A stretch of DNA of 64,000 nt, from positions 1-64,000 of the forward strand of contig NZ_JAKSYM010000285.1 in NCBI RefSeq assembly GCF_022829545.1, in the 5' to 3' direction. The position numbers and the translations under genes were made by a program. The notes below the pieces were generated by a model. The model was given only the letters and a program-made list of their open reading frames with translations. It was not told the DNA's origin and made no database searches. Shown here in pieces: positions 49,720 to 64,000 of this stretch. Every line of letters begins with the position of its first letter. Position 1 is the stretch's first letter. Source of the stretch: Methylobacterium sp. J-030. Its GTDB lineage: Bacteria; Pseudomonadota; Alphaproteobacteria; Rhizobiales; Beijerinckiaceae.

Positions 49720-51297
49720 TCAGCGGCGCTCCGGGGCGCCGTCGATCCGGCGAGGCAGGCCCAGCGGATTGGCGGCCTGGAGCGCCGGGGGCAGCAGGGC
49801 GTCCGGGACGTCCTGATAGCTCACCGGGCGCAGGAACCGGTCGATCGCCAGGCTGCCCACCGAGGTCGAGCGCCCGTCCGAGGTCGCCGGATAGGGCCCG
49901 CCATGCACCATGGCGTGCGCCACCTCGACGCCCGTGCCGAAGCCGTCCACCAGGATGCGGCCGACCCGCCGCTCGAGAAGGGGCAGGAGATCGCGCGCCG
50001 CCGCGTGATCCTCCGGAGCGAGGTGGAGCGAGGCGGTGAGCTGTCCCTCCAGATGCTCCAGCACGGCGCGCATCGCCGCTTGGTCCGGGCAGCGGACGAC
50101 CAGTGCCGCGGCGCCGAACATCTCCTCCTGCAGGGCGGGATTCGCCAGGAAGGCGCCGGCCTCCGTGGCGAACAGGGCGGCCCGCCCCTGGGTCGCCGTG
50201 CCCTCCGACCCCTCCGCCAGCAGCGTGACGGCGGCGTGACCCGCGACTTGGGCGACGCCCTCGCGGTAGGCCCGCCCGATGCCGGGCGTCAGCATGGTGG
50301 CGGCCGGGCTCTCCTTCAGGGCGGTGCCGGCCGCCTCCAGGAACGCGTCGAGGCCGGGTCCGGGCTGCGCCAGGATCAGGCCGGGATTGGTGCAGAACTG
50401 CCCGGCGCCGAGCGTCAGCGAGGCCGCGAAGGCCTTCCCGATCGCCGCGCCGCGCGCTGCCAGGGCGCCGGGGAACAGCAGGACCGGGTTGATGCTGCTC
50501 ATCTCGGCGTAGACCGGGATCGGGTGCGGACGCCCGGCTGCGATCGTCATGAGGGCCGTGCCGCCCCGGCGGGATCCGGTGAAGCCCACGGCCGCGATCC
50601 GGGGATCGGCGACCAGCGTCTGCCCGATCGACTGGCCGGCATCGAACAGCAGGGAGAAGACTCCCTCCGGCAGGCCGCAGGACGCCACCGCCTTCCGGAC
50701 GGCGCGCCCGACCAGCTCCGACGTGCCGGGATGGGCCGGATGCGCCTTGACGATCACCGGGCAGCCGGCCGCCAGCGCCGAGGCGGTGTCGCCGCCCGCC
50801 ACCGAGAAGGCCAGCGGGAAGTTCGAGGCGCCGAAGACGGCCACCGGCCCGATCGCGATGCGCCGCAGGCGTAGGTCCGGCCGCGGCAGGGGCTTGCGGT
50901 CCGGCAGGGCCGGGTCGATCCGGGCCTCCACGGCGCTGCCCGCGCGCACCACGGACGCGAACAGGCGGAGCTGCCCGGCGGTGCGGGCGCGTTCGCCCTC
51001 GATCCGCGGGCGCGGCAGCCCGGTCTCAGCCATGCAGCGTGTGACGAGATCGTCGCCGATCTCCAGGATGTTGTCCGCGATCGTCTCAAGGAAGCCGGCC
51101 CGGGTCTCCGGATCGGTCTCGCGGTAGGCGTCGAAGGCGGCCTCCGCCAGGGCGCAGGCCCGGTCGAGGTCGGCGCGGCTTGCCCCCGGGAAGTCCGGGT
51201 CCAGGGCCTCGCCCGTGGCCGCCTCGACGGCCCGGACGGACGCCTCCGTGCCGCGCCGGGCCTCGGCGCCGATCAGGTTCTCGCCGCGCAGCGTCAT
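49720..51297 (-). CDS. Alpha-ketoglutaric semialdehyde dehydrogenase (ALDH family)
   Basis: A 525-aa NADP-type aldehyde dehydrogenase that oxidises 2,5-dioxopentanoate to 2-oxoglutarate. Typical parts are [20 protein letters not shown] (about 145-165, cofactor loop), [14 protein letters not shown], the Glu in [15 protein letters not shown] and the catalytic Cys in [14 protein letters not shown] (about 300). Length 525 is characteristic of this ALDH group. It follows the ThDP enzyme by 37 bases on the minus strand, hence one operon. Confidence 0.88.
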   Translation of the reverse strand: MTLRGENLIGAEARRGTEASVRAVEAATGEALDPDFPGASRADLDRACALAEAAFDAYRETDPETRAGFLETIADNILEIGDDLVTRCMAETGLPRPRIEGERARTAGQLRLFASVVRAGSAVEARIDPALPDRKPLPRPDLRLRRIAIGPVAVFGASNFPLAFSVAGGDTASALAAGCPVIVKAHPAHPGTSELVGRAVRKAVASCGLPEGVFSLLFDAGQSIGQTLVADPRIAAVGFTGSRRGGTALMTIAAGRPHPIPVYAEMSSINPVLLFPGALAARGAAIGKAFAASLTLGAGQFCTNPGLILAQPGPGLDAFLEAAGTALKESPAATMLTPGIGRAYREGVAQVAGHAAVTLLAEGSEGTATQGRAALFATEAGAFLANPALQEEMFGAAALVVRCPDQAAMRAVLEHLEGQLTASLHLAPEDHAAARDLLPLLERRVGRILVDGFGTGVEVAHAMVHGGPYPATSDGRSTSVGSLAIDRFLRPVSYQDVPDALLPPALQAANPLGLPRRIDGAPERR

Positions 51298-51334
51298 GGG
51301 CTGGTCCTCCTCGTCTCGGATACGGGCCGGCGGA

Positions 51335-53005
51335 TCAGCCCCGTCGGGCCGCCTGGGCCTTCTCGCGGATCGCCGCGAGCGTCATGGTCGGGGTCAGCGC
51401 CTCGGGATCGACGCGGCAGTGGATCAGCGCCGGCAGGTTCGAGCCGAGGCTGCGCTCGAAGGCGGGGGCGAAGTCCTCGGTCCGCTCGACATGCTCGCCG
51501 TGGCCGCCGCAGGCCCGGGCCAGGGCCGCGAAATCGGGGTTGCGCAGCTCGGTCGCCGAGACCCGGCCGGGGTACTCGCGCTCCTGGTGCATCCGGATCG
51601 TGCCGTACATGCCGTTGTCGAGGACGACGACCACGATCGGCACGCCGTACTGCACGGCGGTGGCGAATTCCTGCACGGTCATCATCACGTCGCCGTCGCC
51701 CGCGAGCGCCACCACGACCCGGTCCGGATGGCTGCGCTTGGCCATCACGGCGGACGGCAGGCCGTAGCCCATCGAGCCTGAGGTCGGCGCGAGCTGCGTG
51801 CCGAAGGCGCGGAACCGGTAGTAGCGGTGGATCCAGGTGGCGAAATTGCCGGCGCCGTTGCAGATCACCGCGTCCCGCGGCAGCCGCTCCCGCAGCCACG
51901 TGATCGCTTCGCCGTACTGGAACGCCCCCGGCTTCGGCTCCGGCGTCTCCGACCAAGCACGGTAGGCGGCGTGGGCCTCGGCGGCGCGGCCGGTGCCGGT
52001 CGGCGAAAAATCCGGCAGGCCGGCGCAGAACGCCGCCGGGCTCGCCTGGATCGCCAGCGCGGGCTGGTAGACCCGGCCGAGTTCCCCCGGATCCGGGTGG
52101 ACGTGGACCAGCGGCAGGCCGGGATCGGGGATGCCGAGCAGGCCGTAGGATTGCGCCGGCATCTCGGACAGGCGCCCGCCCACCATCAGCAGCAGATCGG
52201 CCTGCCTGATCCGGGCGACGAGGGCCGGGTTCGGGCCGATCCCGAGTTCGCCCGCGAAGTTGGGGTGGTCGGCGGGGAAGAGCTGCGCCCGGCGGAACGA
52301 CACCGCCACCGGCACGTCGTGGCGCTCCGCCCAGGCGGCGAAACCCGCGCAGGTCTCCGCGCTCCAGCGCGAGCCGCCGAGCAGCGCCACAGGCCGCTGC
52401 GCCTGCGTGAGCATCACCCGCAGCCGCTCCGCATCGGCCTGGGACGGGGCGGGCTCGGCCGGGACCACGCGGGGGGCGTCGCCGACCGCCGCGACGTCGT
52501 CGAGCATATCCTCCGGCAGGGCGATCACGACCGGGCCCGGCCGGCCCTGCATGGCGACCCGGAAGGCCCGGGCCAGGATCTCCGGGATGCGGGCCGCGTC
52601 GTCGATCTCCACCGCCCATTTGGCGACGCCGCCGAACATCTGGCGGTAGTCGATCTCCTGGAAGGCCTCGCGATCGCGCATGCCCCGGGCGATCTGCCCG
52701 ACGAACAGGATCATCGGCGTGGAATCCTGCCGGGCGATATGGACGCCCGCCGAGGCGTTGGTGGCGCCGGGGCCGCGCGTGACCATGCAGATGCCCGGGT
52801 GTCCGGTGAGCTTCCCGGCCGCCTCCGCCATGATGGCGGCGCCGCCTTCCTGGCGGCAGACGAGGACGTCGATGCCGCTGTCGCGCAGCGCGTCGAGAAC
52901 CGCGAGGTAGCTCTCGCCTGGGACGCAGGTGACCCGCTCGACCCCCTGCGCCAGCAGTTGATCGACGAGAATGCGCGCGCCGGTGCGTGGGGGCAATGCG
53001 TTCAA
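51335..53005 (-). CDS. Acetolactate synthase-like ThDP enzyme
   Basis: A 556-aa ThDP-dependent enzyme. The N-terminal Pyr domain holds the catalytic Glu in [17 protein letters not shown] (about 50), then [20 protein letters not shown]. The PP domain has [13 protein letters not shown] and the cofactor motif [13 protein letters not shown] with VVVVLDN. I choose TTG 53005: AGGAG lies 7 bases upstream and the sequence [20 protein letters not shown] starts the domain. The substrate is not certain: acetolactate synthase, benzoylformate decarboxylase-like and sulfoacetaldehyde-like enzymes share this pattern. Context suggests a 2-oxo acid. Confidence 0.8.
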   Translation of the reverse strand: MNALPPRTGARILVDQLLAQGVERVTCVPGESYLAVLDALRDSGIDVLVCRQEGGAAIMAEAAGKLTGHPGICMVTRGPGATNASAGVHIARQDSTPMILFVGQIARGMRDREAFQEIDYRQMFGGVAKWAVEIDDAARIPEILARAFRVAMQGRPGPVVIALPEDMLDDVAAVGDAPRVVPAEPAPSQADAERLRVMLTQAQRPVALLGGSRWSAETCAGFAAWAERHDVPVAVSFRRAQLFPADHPNFAGELGIGPNPALVARIRQADLLLMVGGRLSEMPAQSYGLLGIPDPGLPLVHVHPDPGELGRVYQPALAIQASPAAFCAGLPDFSPTGTGRAAEAHAAYRAWSETPEPKPGAFQYGEAITWLRERLPRDAVICNGAGNFATWIHRYYRFRAFGTQLAPTSGSMGYGLPSAVMAKRSHPDRVVVALAGDGDVMMTVQEFATAVQYGVPIVVVVLDNGMYGTIRMHQEREYPGRVSATELRNPDFAALARACGGHGEHVERTEDFAPAFERSLGSNLPALIHCRVDPEALTPTMTLAAIREKAQAARRG

Positions 53006-53512
53006 GCCGAGTCTCCTGATGGTCCCGCCGCGTCCGGAGGTCGGTCCGCCTTCGGCCGGGCTCGCGACCACGGATCGATACGATATCCCGGCCGGACATG
53101 GGATCGTACCGGGTCCCGTCAACACGCGCACCCGGCGGTCGAGGCCTCAGCAGGCTTCGCAGACGTGGTCACCGGGGTTGCTACGAAGAACCTGCGGCAC
53201 ACCGGGGTGCTGAGCGGATCAAGCGCCGGCTGGCCCACGCAAGTCTGACGACACGTCTGCTGAGCGGCCGTCCCGGTCTGGAACGTCGAACGGCCTTTGG
53301 AGGCCCGCCCGCACCGTCCCGGCATCAAAGGTTGCCCGTCGTCGGCGGCGGGACCCGCGCGGCCGCTCCGGCCGATTGACAATGGCGGCGAACGCCGTGC
53401 TACCCCACCTTCTGCGAGAGAAACCGACGCTCAGGGCTGCGGCCCGGTGCGGCTCGGGGCCGTCCGCGGTTCCATCCGCGCAGGCGACACTGCCATCGGG
53501 GAGGAGGAGCGG
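53006..53512. promoter_or_regulatory. Divergent intergenic region with repeat E copy 2
   Basis: About 507 bases between the ThDP-enzyme operon (minus) and the RraA-like gene (plus). It should carry both promoters. Repeat family E copy 2 lies at 53177-53238. No protein-coding frame was convincing. Confidence 0.5.
53177..53238 (+). repeat. Repeat family E, copy 2
   Basis: GTTGCTACGAAGAACCTGCG, GCACACC, GTGCTGAGCGGA and AAGCG align with copy 1 at 47710. About two thirds of positions match by eye. Confidence 0.5.
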
Positions 53513-54232
53513 ATGCCCGGGCTGTCCGACGAGACGCGCGCCAAGCTGAAAACGGTCAGCACGGCGACGCTGATGACCGCCCTGTACAAGCGCGGCTTCC
53601 GCAATCAGATGATCCAGGGCGTCCTGCCCCTGAAGACGGGCGGCCCGACGATGGTCGGCGAGGCCTTCACGCTCCGCTACATGCCGGCCCGCGAGGATCT
53701 TAACCCGATCACGGTGTTCCGCGACCGGGCGCACCCCCAGCGCAAGGCCGTGGAGGAATGCCCGCCGGGCGCCGTGTTCGTGATCGACAGCCGCAAGGAT
53801 GCCCGGGCGGCCTCCGCGGGCTCGATCCTGGCGACGCGGCTGATGGTCCGTGGCTGCGCCGGCCTCGTGACCGACGGCGGGTTCCGCGATGCCGACGAGA
53901 TCGCCGCCCTCGCCATGCCGAGCTACCACGCGCGGCCCTCGGCGCCGACCAACCTCACCATCCATCAGGCGATCGACATCAACGTGCCGATCGGCTGCGG
54001 CGACGCCCCTGTCTTCCCCGGCGACGTGATCGTGGGCGACGGCGACGGCGTCGCGGTGATCCCGGCCCACATTGCCGACGAAGTCGCCGCCGAGGCGGTC
54101 GAGATGACCGCCTACGAGGATTTCGTCACCGAGGAGGTCCGCAAGGGCCGCTCGATCCTCGGGCTCTATCCGGCGACCGACGAGCAGAGCCTCGCCGACT
54201 TCGCCGCGTGGCGGAAGCAGACCGGCCGCTGA
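53513..54232 (+). CDS. RraA-like protein (HMG/CHA aldolase family)
   Basis: A 239-aa protein. The core motif CAGLVTDGGFRDADEIAALA (about 120-140) holds the Arg and Asp of the metal site, followed by APVFPGDVIVGDGDGVAVIP typical of the family. Members are 4-hydroxy-4-methyl-2-oxoglutarate aldolases or regulators related to RraA; the size (239 rather than about 160) and the C-terminal helices favour an aldolase-type or sugar-acid enzyme. GGAGGAGG precedes ATG 53513. It is 67 bases upstream of the dehydratase gene. Confidence 0.8.
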   Translation: MPGLSDETRAKLKTVSTATLMTALYKRGFRNQMIQGVLPLKTGGPTMVGEAFTLRYMPAREDLNPITVFRDRAHPQRKAVEECPPGAVFVIDSRKDARAASAGSILATRLMVRGCAGLVTDGGFRDADEIAALAMPSYHARPSAPTNLTIHQAIDINVPIGCGDAPVFPGDVIVGDGDGVAVIPAHIADEVAAEAVEMTAYEDFVTEEVRKGRSILGLYPATDEQSLADFAAWRKQTGR

Positions 54233-54299
54233 GGGCGTGCCGCCGGCTTCGGCCGGTCCGCGCTCCCCGGATCGAACGCGTGAGACGGAAGGCACCGCG

Positions 54300-56030
<1,731 letters not shown>

Positions 56031-56069
56031 CCGGCCAAGCCGTCGAAGACCGGCGGGCCGATACCGCAG

Positions 56070-56181
56070 GGAGGCGACAAGCACGCCGGCGGGGGGAGAG
56101 GAAGTCCCCTGCCGCTTCACCAGCCCCGAGACCCGGCTGGCCGATTTCTGGGCCGATATCGAACCCTGGGGGCAGCCATGA
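56070..56181 (+). pseudogene. Decayed toxin C-terminus (DUF6516-like)
   Basis: The piece VPCRFTSPETRLADFWADIE ends in a TGA that overlaps the antitoxin ATG (ATGA). It looks like the last third of a DUF6516-type toxin. A frame change in a G run near 56,090 separates it from the expected residues upstream (GDKHAGG). The N-terminus is lost. Confidence 0.5.
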
Positions 56182-56513
56182 GGACCGTGACCATCGGCGT
56201 CTCCTCGATCGTGGAGACCACCGCGCGCCCTGGCGGCCTTCCGGGGCGAAGCGCAGGGCGCGTTCATCTCCTCCCCACCGTCGAGGGCTTGTGACCGTGC
56301 TGACACCGCGTCGCTGGGCGCTACTCCGGGCGCTTGCCGGGCAGGAGCCAATGTCGCTCCGTGGCGCGGCTGCTGGATCGGGATGTGAACAACACGCACG
56401 CCGACGTGCACGCGCTCCTGAACGCTGGCATCCTGGATCGCACGGACGACGCGCGGATCGTGTTTCCCTACGACGCCGCGCAGGTGGATCTCACGATCGG
56501 GAGGGCCGCCTGA
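56178..56513 (+). pseudogene. Decayed HTH antitoxin-like gene
   Basis: Pieces of one winged-helix protein are spread over three frames: MRTVTIGVSSIVETTAR, then ALAAFRGEAQGAF, then LTPRRWALLRALAGQEPMSL, and finally RLLDRDVNNTHADVHALLNA with GILDRTDDARIVFPYDAAQV ending at TGA 56511. The whole resembles HVO_A0114-type antitoxins. At least three indels and an in-frame stop make it inactive. Confidence 0.55.
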
Positions 56514-56530
56514 CGGGCGAGGCCCCGCCC

Positions 56531-60286
<3,756 letters not shown>

Positions 60287-60300
60287 GCGTCCTGTCAGAT

Positions 60301-60416
60301 CACCTCATCCTGAGGTGCCGGAGCGAAGCGGAGGCCTCGAAGGAGCCCTCCAGAAGTCTCGGTGTTCCCTGGAACCCTCCTGCGAGGCCGCTCGCGCGGC
60401 ACCTCAGGATGAGGTG
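60301..60416. repeat. Repeat family D, copy 2 (long perfect-arm palindrome)
   Basis: CACCTCATCCTGAGGTGCCG at 60301-60320 is exactly reverse-complemented at 60397-60416. Between them is GAGGCCTCGAAGGAGCCCTC-like sequence. It lies between metH and the small coiled-coil gene. The RNA would fold into a very stable stem and could affect metH expression. Confidence 0.85.
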
Positions 60417-60534
60417 GAGGGTGGGATCTTCGGTCTCTCGCGTGTGCCCGGGCTTTCGGCTCGGACACAGCGCCGTCTCTGCGAGCGCAGCGGAGCAATC
60501 CAATGCGACGCTTCCGGTCGAGCTGGCGGCTGGC

Positions 60535-60786
60535 TCAACCCGCCTTTTCCAAAGCAGTGAGGCGCTTTTCGATCGCGTCGAGCCGCCCCTCGACCTCCGC
60601 GGCAGCGTAGCGTCCGAGGACCGATTCGCCGTTCACGGCTTCGCGTAGATTGTCGAACCGACCTTCCAACCTGTCGAAGCGCGCATTGACCGCTTCGAAC
60701 TGCTGACGGACGTCAGCGAAGCTCGTCTGCATCTCGGTCCTCAGCTCCCGGAGGAGCGGAAGAATCATATCCTGCGGCTCAGCCAT
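60535..60786 (-). CDS. Small coiled-coil protein
   Basis: An 83-aa protein starting MAEPQDMILPLLRELRTEMQ with regular heptads (QFEAVNARFDRLEGRFDNLR, then EGRLDAIEKRLTALEKAG). It probably forms a parallel or antiparallel coil. ATG 60786 is taken; a GTG at 60795 is possible. It lies between metF and metH on the same strand, so it is co-transcribed unless the repeat stops transcription. Unknown function. Confidence 0.65.
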   Translation of the reverse strand: MAEPQDMILPLLRELRTEMQTSFADVRQQFEAVNARFDRLEGRFDNLREAVNGESVLGRYAAAEVEGRLDAIEKRLTALEKAG

Positions 60787-60829
60787 CGCGGTCACCCCCA
60801 GTCGCGCCCGTACCGGACGCAGCCTGAAT

Positions 60830-61750
60830 TTAAGCCGCCGCCTTCGCCGCCGCCAGCTTCGGCGCCTGGGCGCGCAGGCCGAGCAGGTGGCAGATCGCGT
60901 AGACCAGATCCGAGCGGTTCATCGAGTAGAAGTGGAAGTCGTTCACCCCCTCGTCCACGAGGTCGAGCACCTGCTCGGCCGCTACCGCGCCGGCGACGAG
61001 GCGGCGGGTCTCGACGTCGCTCTCCAGCCCCTCGAACCGGGCCGCCAGCCAATAGGGCACCGAGGCGCCGGTGCGGCGGGCGAAGTTCGCCGCCTGCTTG
61101 AAGTTCTGCACCGGCAGGATGCCCGGGATGATCGGGATCGTGATCCCGGCCGCCCGGACCTTCTCCAGATAGCGCAGGTAGATCTCGTTCTCGAAGAAGA
61201 ACTGGGTGATCGCCTGGTCGGCCCCGGCATCGACCTTGGCCTTGAGGGCGTCGATGTCGGCGTCGAGCGAGGCCGCCTCGGGGTGCTTCTCGGGATAGGC
61301 CGAGACCGAGACCTTGAAGTCGCCGATGCGCTTGATCCCCTCCACCAGCTCGGCGGTCGAGGCGTAGCCCTCGGGATGCGGCCGGTAGGCGTGGCCGACG
61401 CCCTCGGCCGGGTCGCCGCGCAGCGCCACGATGTGGCGCACGCCCGCATCCCAGTAGGACTGCACCACCGCGTCGATCTCCGCGCGGGAGGCGTCGACGC
61501 AGGTGAGATGGGCGGCGGGCTTGAGGCTGGTCTCACGGACCATCCGGGCGACCGTGTTGTGGGTGCGCTCCCGGGTCGAGCCGCCGGCCCCGTAGGTCAC
61601 CGAGACGAAGCTCGGCTGCAGCGGCGCGAGGCGCTCGATCGAGGCCCAGAGGATCTTCTCCATCTCGTCGGTCTTCGGCGGGAAGAACTCGATCGAGACG
61701 CGGATCGGGTGGTAGCCGTCGCGGCTGGCGCGGTGGGTGGAGCGGCGCAT
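60830..61750 (-). CDS. metF: 5,10-methylenetetrahydrofolate reductase
   Basis: A 306-aa FAD enzyme that makes 5-methyl-THF for MetH. Signature segments: VSIEFFPPKTDEMEKILWAS, FVSVTYGAGGSTRERT (about 52-67), HLTCVDASRAEID, VALRGDPAEG (about 108), and ADQAITQFFFENEIYLRYLE with QFFF. Length fits bacterial MetF. It starts 46 bases after the stop of the ArsR-methyltransferase gene. Confidence 0.95.
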   Translation of the reverse strand: MRRSTHRASRDGYHPIRVSIEFFPPKTDEMEKILWASIERLAPLQPSFVSVTYGAGGSTRERTHNTVARMVRETSLKPAAHLTCVDASRAEIDAVVQSYWDAGVRHIVALRGDPAEGVGHAYRPHPEGYASTAELVEGIKRIGDFKVSVSAYPEKHPEAASLDADIDALKAKVDAGADQAITQFFFENEIYLRYLEKVRAAGITIPIIPGILPVQNFKQAANFARRTGASVPYWLAARFEGLESDVETRRLVAGAVAAEQVLDLVDEGVNDFHFYSMNRSDLVYAICHLLGLRAQAPKLAAAKAAA

Positions 61751-61796
61751 CGGATCTCGTCCTCTAAGTCGATCGGTTCAGACGATGGGTCAGGCC

Positions 61797-62822
61797 TCAG
61801 GCGACGGCGCGCCGGGGCTGTTCGGTGGTCGCGTCGGCCAGCCCACCCTGGATTTCGCTATCTTGGGCCAGCCAGAGGGTGACGGTGAGCTGGTCCGACT
61901 CGCGCGGCGCCAGATCGCGCGTGGCGATTGTGGCGAGTCCGGCCTCGGCGAGCCAGTTCGAGACCTGATCGGACGAGAAGCCGAGCCGCCGGTGGGCTTG
62001 GGCGGTGCGCAGGAATTCCAGCTCGTGGGGGGCGAAATCCACCACCAGCAGACGGCCCCCCGGCGCCACGAGCCGCGCGGCGCCGCGCAGGGCCCGGGCC
62101 GGGTCGTCGAGGTAGTGCAGCACCTGATGCACCACCACGAGGTCGAAGCTCGCCCGGGCGAAGGGCGGCGCGTGAATGTCCCCCTGCCGCAGATCGACCC
62201 GCCCCAAGCCCTGCCGCTCCAGGTTGGCCCGGGCGACGGACAGCATCGCGTGGCTCGAATCGAGCCCGGTGGCGCGGGCCGCCAGCGGCGCCAGTAGGCC
62301 GAGCATCCGGCCCGTGCCGGTGCCGAGATCGATCAGGCTGCCGATCGGGCGCTTGCCCAGCGCGTCGAGCACCGCCGCCTCGACGACGGTCTCGCAGATG
62401 TGCAGGGAGCGCAGCTCGTCCCACTTGGGCGCCAGCCGCGCGAAGAAGGTCTGGGCCGTCTCGGCCCGCTGCGTCCGCACGGCGTCGAGCCGGGCGCGAT
62501 CCTCTGAGAGCGGCGGGGCGGTCCGGTCGAGACCCGACAGGAGCGGGTCGGCAAGGCCGGCGCGGGCCTCGGCCAGCCGGAAGAACGCCCAGGCGCCCTC
62601 GCGGTGGCGCTCCACGAGGCCGGCCTCCACCAGCAGCTTGAGATGGCGCGAGATCCGCGGCTGCGACTGGCCGAGGATGTCGGTGAGATCGGAGACCGAC
62701 AGCTCCCCCTCGGCGAGCAGCGCCAGGATGCGCAGGCGCGTCTCCTCGGCGGCCGCGCGCAGGACGCCCAGGGCCTCCGGAAAGGGGATCGATCCCGCCT
62801 GTCGCTCGGCTTCGATAGACAT
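61797..62822 (-). CDS. ArsR-type regulator fused to a methyltransferase (SahR-like)
   Basis: A 341-aa fusion. The N-terminal winged helix (about 15-95) has ETRLRILALLAEGELSVSDL and LGQSQPRISRHLKLLVEAGL of the ArsR family. The C-terminal part (about 135-330) is a class I SAM methyltransferase-like domain: IGSLIDLGTGTGRMLGLLAP (motif I), then FDLVVVHQVLHYLDDPARAL and LVAPGGRLLVVDFAPHE. Proteins of this design control methionine-cycle genes in Alphaproteobacteria and are thought to sense SAH or SAM. ATG 62822 overlaps the putative operator. It leads the operon with metF and metH. Confidence 0.88.
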   Translation of the reverse strand: MSIEAERQAGSIPFPEALGVLRAAAEETRLRILALLAEGELSVSDLTDILGQSQPRISRHLKLLVEAGLVERHREGAWAFFRLAEARAGLADPLLSGLDRTAPPLSEDRARLDAVRTQRAETAQTFFARLAPKWDELRSLHICETVVEAAVLDALGKRPIGSLIDLGTGTGRMLGLLAPLAARATGLDSSHAMLSVARANLERQGLGRVDLRQGDIHAPPFARASFDLVVVHQVLHYLDDPARALRGAARLVAPGGRLLVVDFAPHELEFLRTAQAHRRLGFSSDQVSNWLAEAGLATIATRDLAPRESDQLTVTLWLAQDSEIQGGLADATTEQPRRAVA

Positions 62823-62837
62823 AAAGATATGTTTATG
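62820..62837. promoter_or_regulatory. Palindromic operator overlapping the regulator start
   Basis: CATAAAGATATGTTTATG is an 18-bp palindrome with one mismatch pair. The first three bases are the complement of the start codon of the ArsR fusion. Length and AT-rich symmetry are those of ArsR-type sites. No second copy is seen before metF or metH, so the operon probably has this single control site. Confidence 0.65.
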
Positions 62838-62868
62838 TGCGTTTCGCACCGGGCGCAAGCGCGAAAAG

Positions 62869-62996
62869 TCCCGGTTTCAAAAGGCCGGGGCCTTTTGCGG
62901 GTGCAGGGCGGAGCCATGCTGGGTTCGGGCGAAGCCCGATATCGGGGCTCCGCCCCGATGTCCCGCCAAAGGGCTCGCTCTTTGAAAACCCGGAGC
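62869..62996. repeat. Repeat family C, copy 2
   Basis: CGGTTTCAAAAGGCCGGGGC and CTTTTGCGGGTGCAGGGCGG lead; AAGGGCTCGCTCTTTGAAAACCCGG ends, complementary to the start. The middle carries GGGCTCCGCCCCGAT. It matches copy 1 at 39225 in plan and many bases. Confidence 0.7.
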
Positions 62997-63000
62997 TGCG

Positions 63001-63897
63001 CTACCGCAGCCAGTAGCCGTCCGGGCGCAGAGGCTCCGGCATCGGCTCGCCGAGCGCGTGGTGGACGATTCGGTCGACCGTGCGGACCATGGCGTCGAGG
63101 GGCAGGTCGTTCGGCTCGGTGCCGAAGGGTTCCTCCAGCTCGTCGCCCAGGGCGTCGAGGCCGAAGAAGGTGTAGCCGACCAGCGCCACCACGACCGGCG
63201 TCCCCCAGCCCAGGGAGCCCGCGAGCCCCACCGGCAGGAGCAGGCAGTAGAGCCACGCGGTCCGGTAGACGAGCAGCGTATACGCGAAGGGCAGCGGCGT
63301 GTTGGCGAGGCGCTCGCAGGCGGTGTGGACGCCCGACAGCGCCTCGATCCGCGCCTCCAGGAGGCTGAACTGGATGTCGGTGAGTCGGCCGGCGCGCATG
63401 AGGGCGGCGAGGTCGCGGGTCATGGCGGCGAGCACCGCGTCGGTGGGGTTGGGCCCCGACAGGTCCGCGCCGGGCGACCGGCCATCCACGGCCGCGGCCT
63501 CGTCGAGGGCGCGCAGGCGGGCGCGCAGGCCGTGCGCGAAGGCTGACAGGCGCCGGAGCTGGGGCGCCGCGTCCGGGTCGGGCAGCAGCGCCGGCAGGGC
63601 GCGGGCGAGGTTGCGCACCTCGCCGATCAGGCTGCCCCAGTGCTTCCGCGCCTCCCACCAGCGCTCGTAGCAGGCGTTGTTGCGGAAGCTCAGGAAGATC
63701 GAGAGCGCGAGGCCCACCACGGTGAACGGCGTCACCCCCGCGCTGACCGGAAAGAAGGCGGGCCAGCGCGCCTCCGCCCAGACCATCGCGCAGGACACCG
63801 CGACGATGCCGACGAGCTTCAGGGCCACCCGCGGCAGGATCGAGCCGCGGAGGGTGAACAGCAGGGTCAGCAGGTTGGGCCGGGTGCGGACGATCAT
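63001..63897 (-). CDS. Bestrophin-like / UPF0187 membrane protein
   Basis: A 298-aa inner-membrane protein of the bestrophin-like family. Start: MIVRTRPNLLTLLFTLRGSI, then VALKLVGIVAVSCAMVWAEA (first span), FTVVGLALSIFLSFRNNACYERWWEARK (family signature in two parts, about 55-85), and later TAWLYCLLLPVGLAGSLGWG with VGYTFFGLDALGDELEEPFG (about 250), where the acidic residues are typical. Bacterial members form sodium or anion channels. ATG 63897 is the likely start. Confidence 0.88.
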   Translation of the reverse strand: MIVRTRPNLLTLLFTLRGSILPRVALKLVGIVAVSCAMVWAEARWPAFFPVSAGVTPFTVVGLALSIFLSFRNNACYERWWEARKHWGSLIGEVRNLARALPALLPDPDAAPQLRRLSAFAHGLRARLRALDEAAAVDGRSPGADLSGPNPTDAVLAAMTRDLAALMRAGRLTDIQFSLLEARIEALSGVHTACERLANTPLPFAYTLLVYRTAWLYCLLLPVGLAGSLGWGTPVVVALVGYTFFGLDALGDELEEPFGTEPNDLPLDAMVRTVDRIVHHALGEPMPEPLRPDGYWLR

Positions 63898-64000
63898 GGG
63901 GGTGCGGGGCTGAGGCCCGGCCCTCCTGCCCTGCCCGTCCCGTGCCCGCAAGGATGCCGGCCCTACACGTCTGCGTCAGGGGCAACCGCCCTTTGCTTCA

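Overview
The window is GC-rich alphaproteobacterial DNA and most resembles Methylobacterium or Methylorubrum. The evidence is the full-length cobalamin methionine synthase (metH) downstream of an ArsR-methyltransferase fusion and metF, an EcfG-like sigma factor, an FrmR-like regulator, and several dispersed palindromic repeats of a kind common in Hyphomicrobiales. No rRNA operon and no CRISPR array was seen. One complete tRNA, Gln(TTG), is present.

Bases 1 to about 19,270 look like an integrated island. It starts with a cut-off reading frame and an unknown 214-aa gene. A catabolic block follows: an MHS-type transporter, a LysR regulator, and a divergent, translationally overlapping operon of type II haloacid dehalogenase, class III CoA-transferase and hotdog thioesterase. 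Next comes a replication-like module on the minus strand: type IA topoisomerase III, DUF927 P-loop ATPase, a Cys-rich putative Rep-like protein and an AlpA-type regulator. Then come damaged IS701-, IS5- and IS3-type insertion sequences, an AT-rich unknown gene, and a tyrosine integrase. Beside the integrase gene is a 37-bp tRNA 3' end with CCA, the probable right attachment site. The intact tRNA should lie to the left, outside the window.

Bases 19,400 to 30,950 hold a dense glycosyltransferase locus. It contains a GT29/sialyltransferase-like protein, three GT4 enzymes, three GT2-like enzymes, a GT28-like enzyme, a small nucleotide-sugar transferase-like protein, a sucrose-phosphate synthase/phosphatase-like fusion and a SAM methyltransferase. 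The likely role is assembly and decoration of a surface glycan or a sucrose-type oligosaccharide; the product cannot be read from sequence.

Bases 31,000 to 49,700 carry small secreted or envelope proteins (cupin, cupredoxin-like, beta-propeller, DCC protein), a manganese catalase, FrmR-like and EcfG-like regulators, a ureide operon (dctA-like carrier, ureidoglycine aminohydrolase, ureidoglycolate lyase) with a divergent LysR gene, a soluble HWE kinase, a PilZ protein and tRNA-Gln. Several repeat families sit in the gene-poor gaps.

Bases 49,700 to 56,030 hold a sugar-acid type locus: alpha-ketoglutaric semialdehyde dehydrogenase, a ThDP enzyme, an RraA-like protein and an IlvD/Edd dehydratase. 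A decayed toxin-antitoxin pair follows. The end of the window is the methionine operon, read right to left: ArsR-methyltransferase, metF, a small coiled-coil protein and metH. A palindrome at the start of the regulator is the likely operator. A bestrophin-like membrane protein closes the window.
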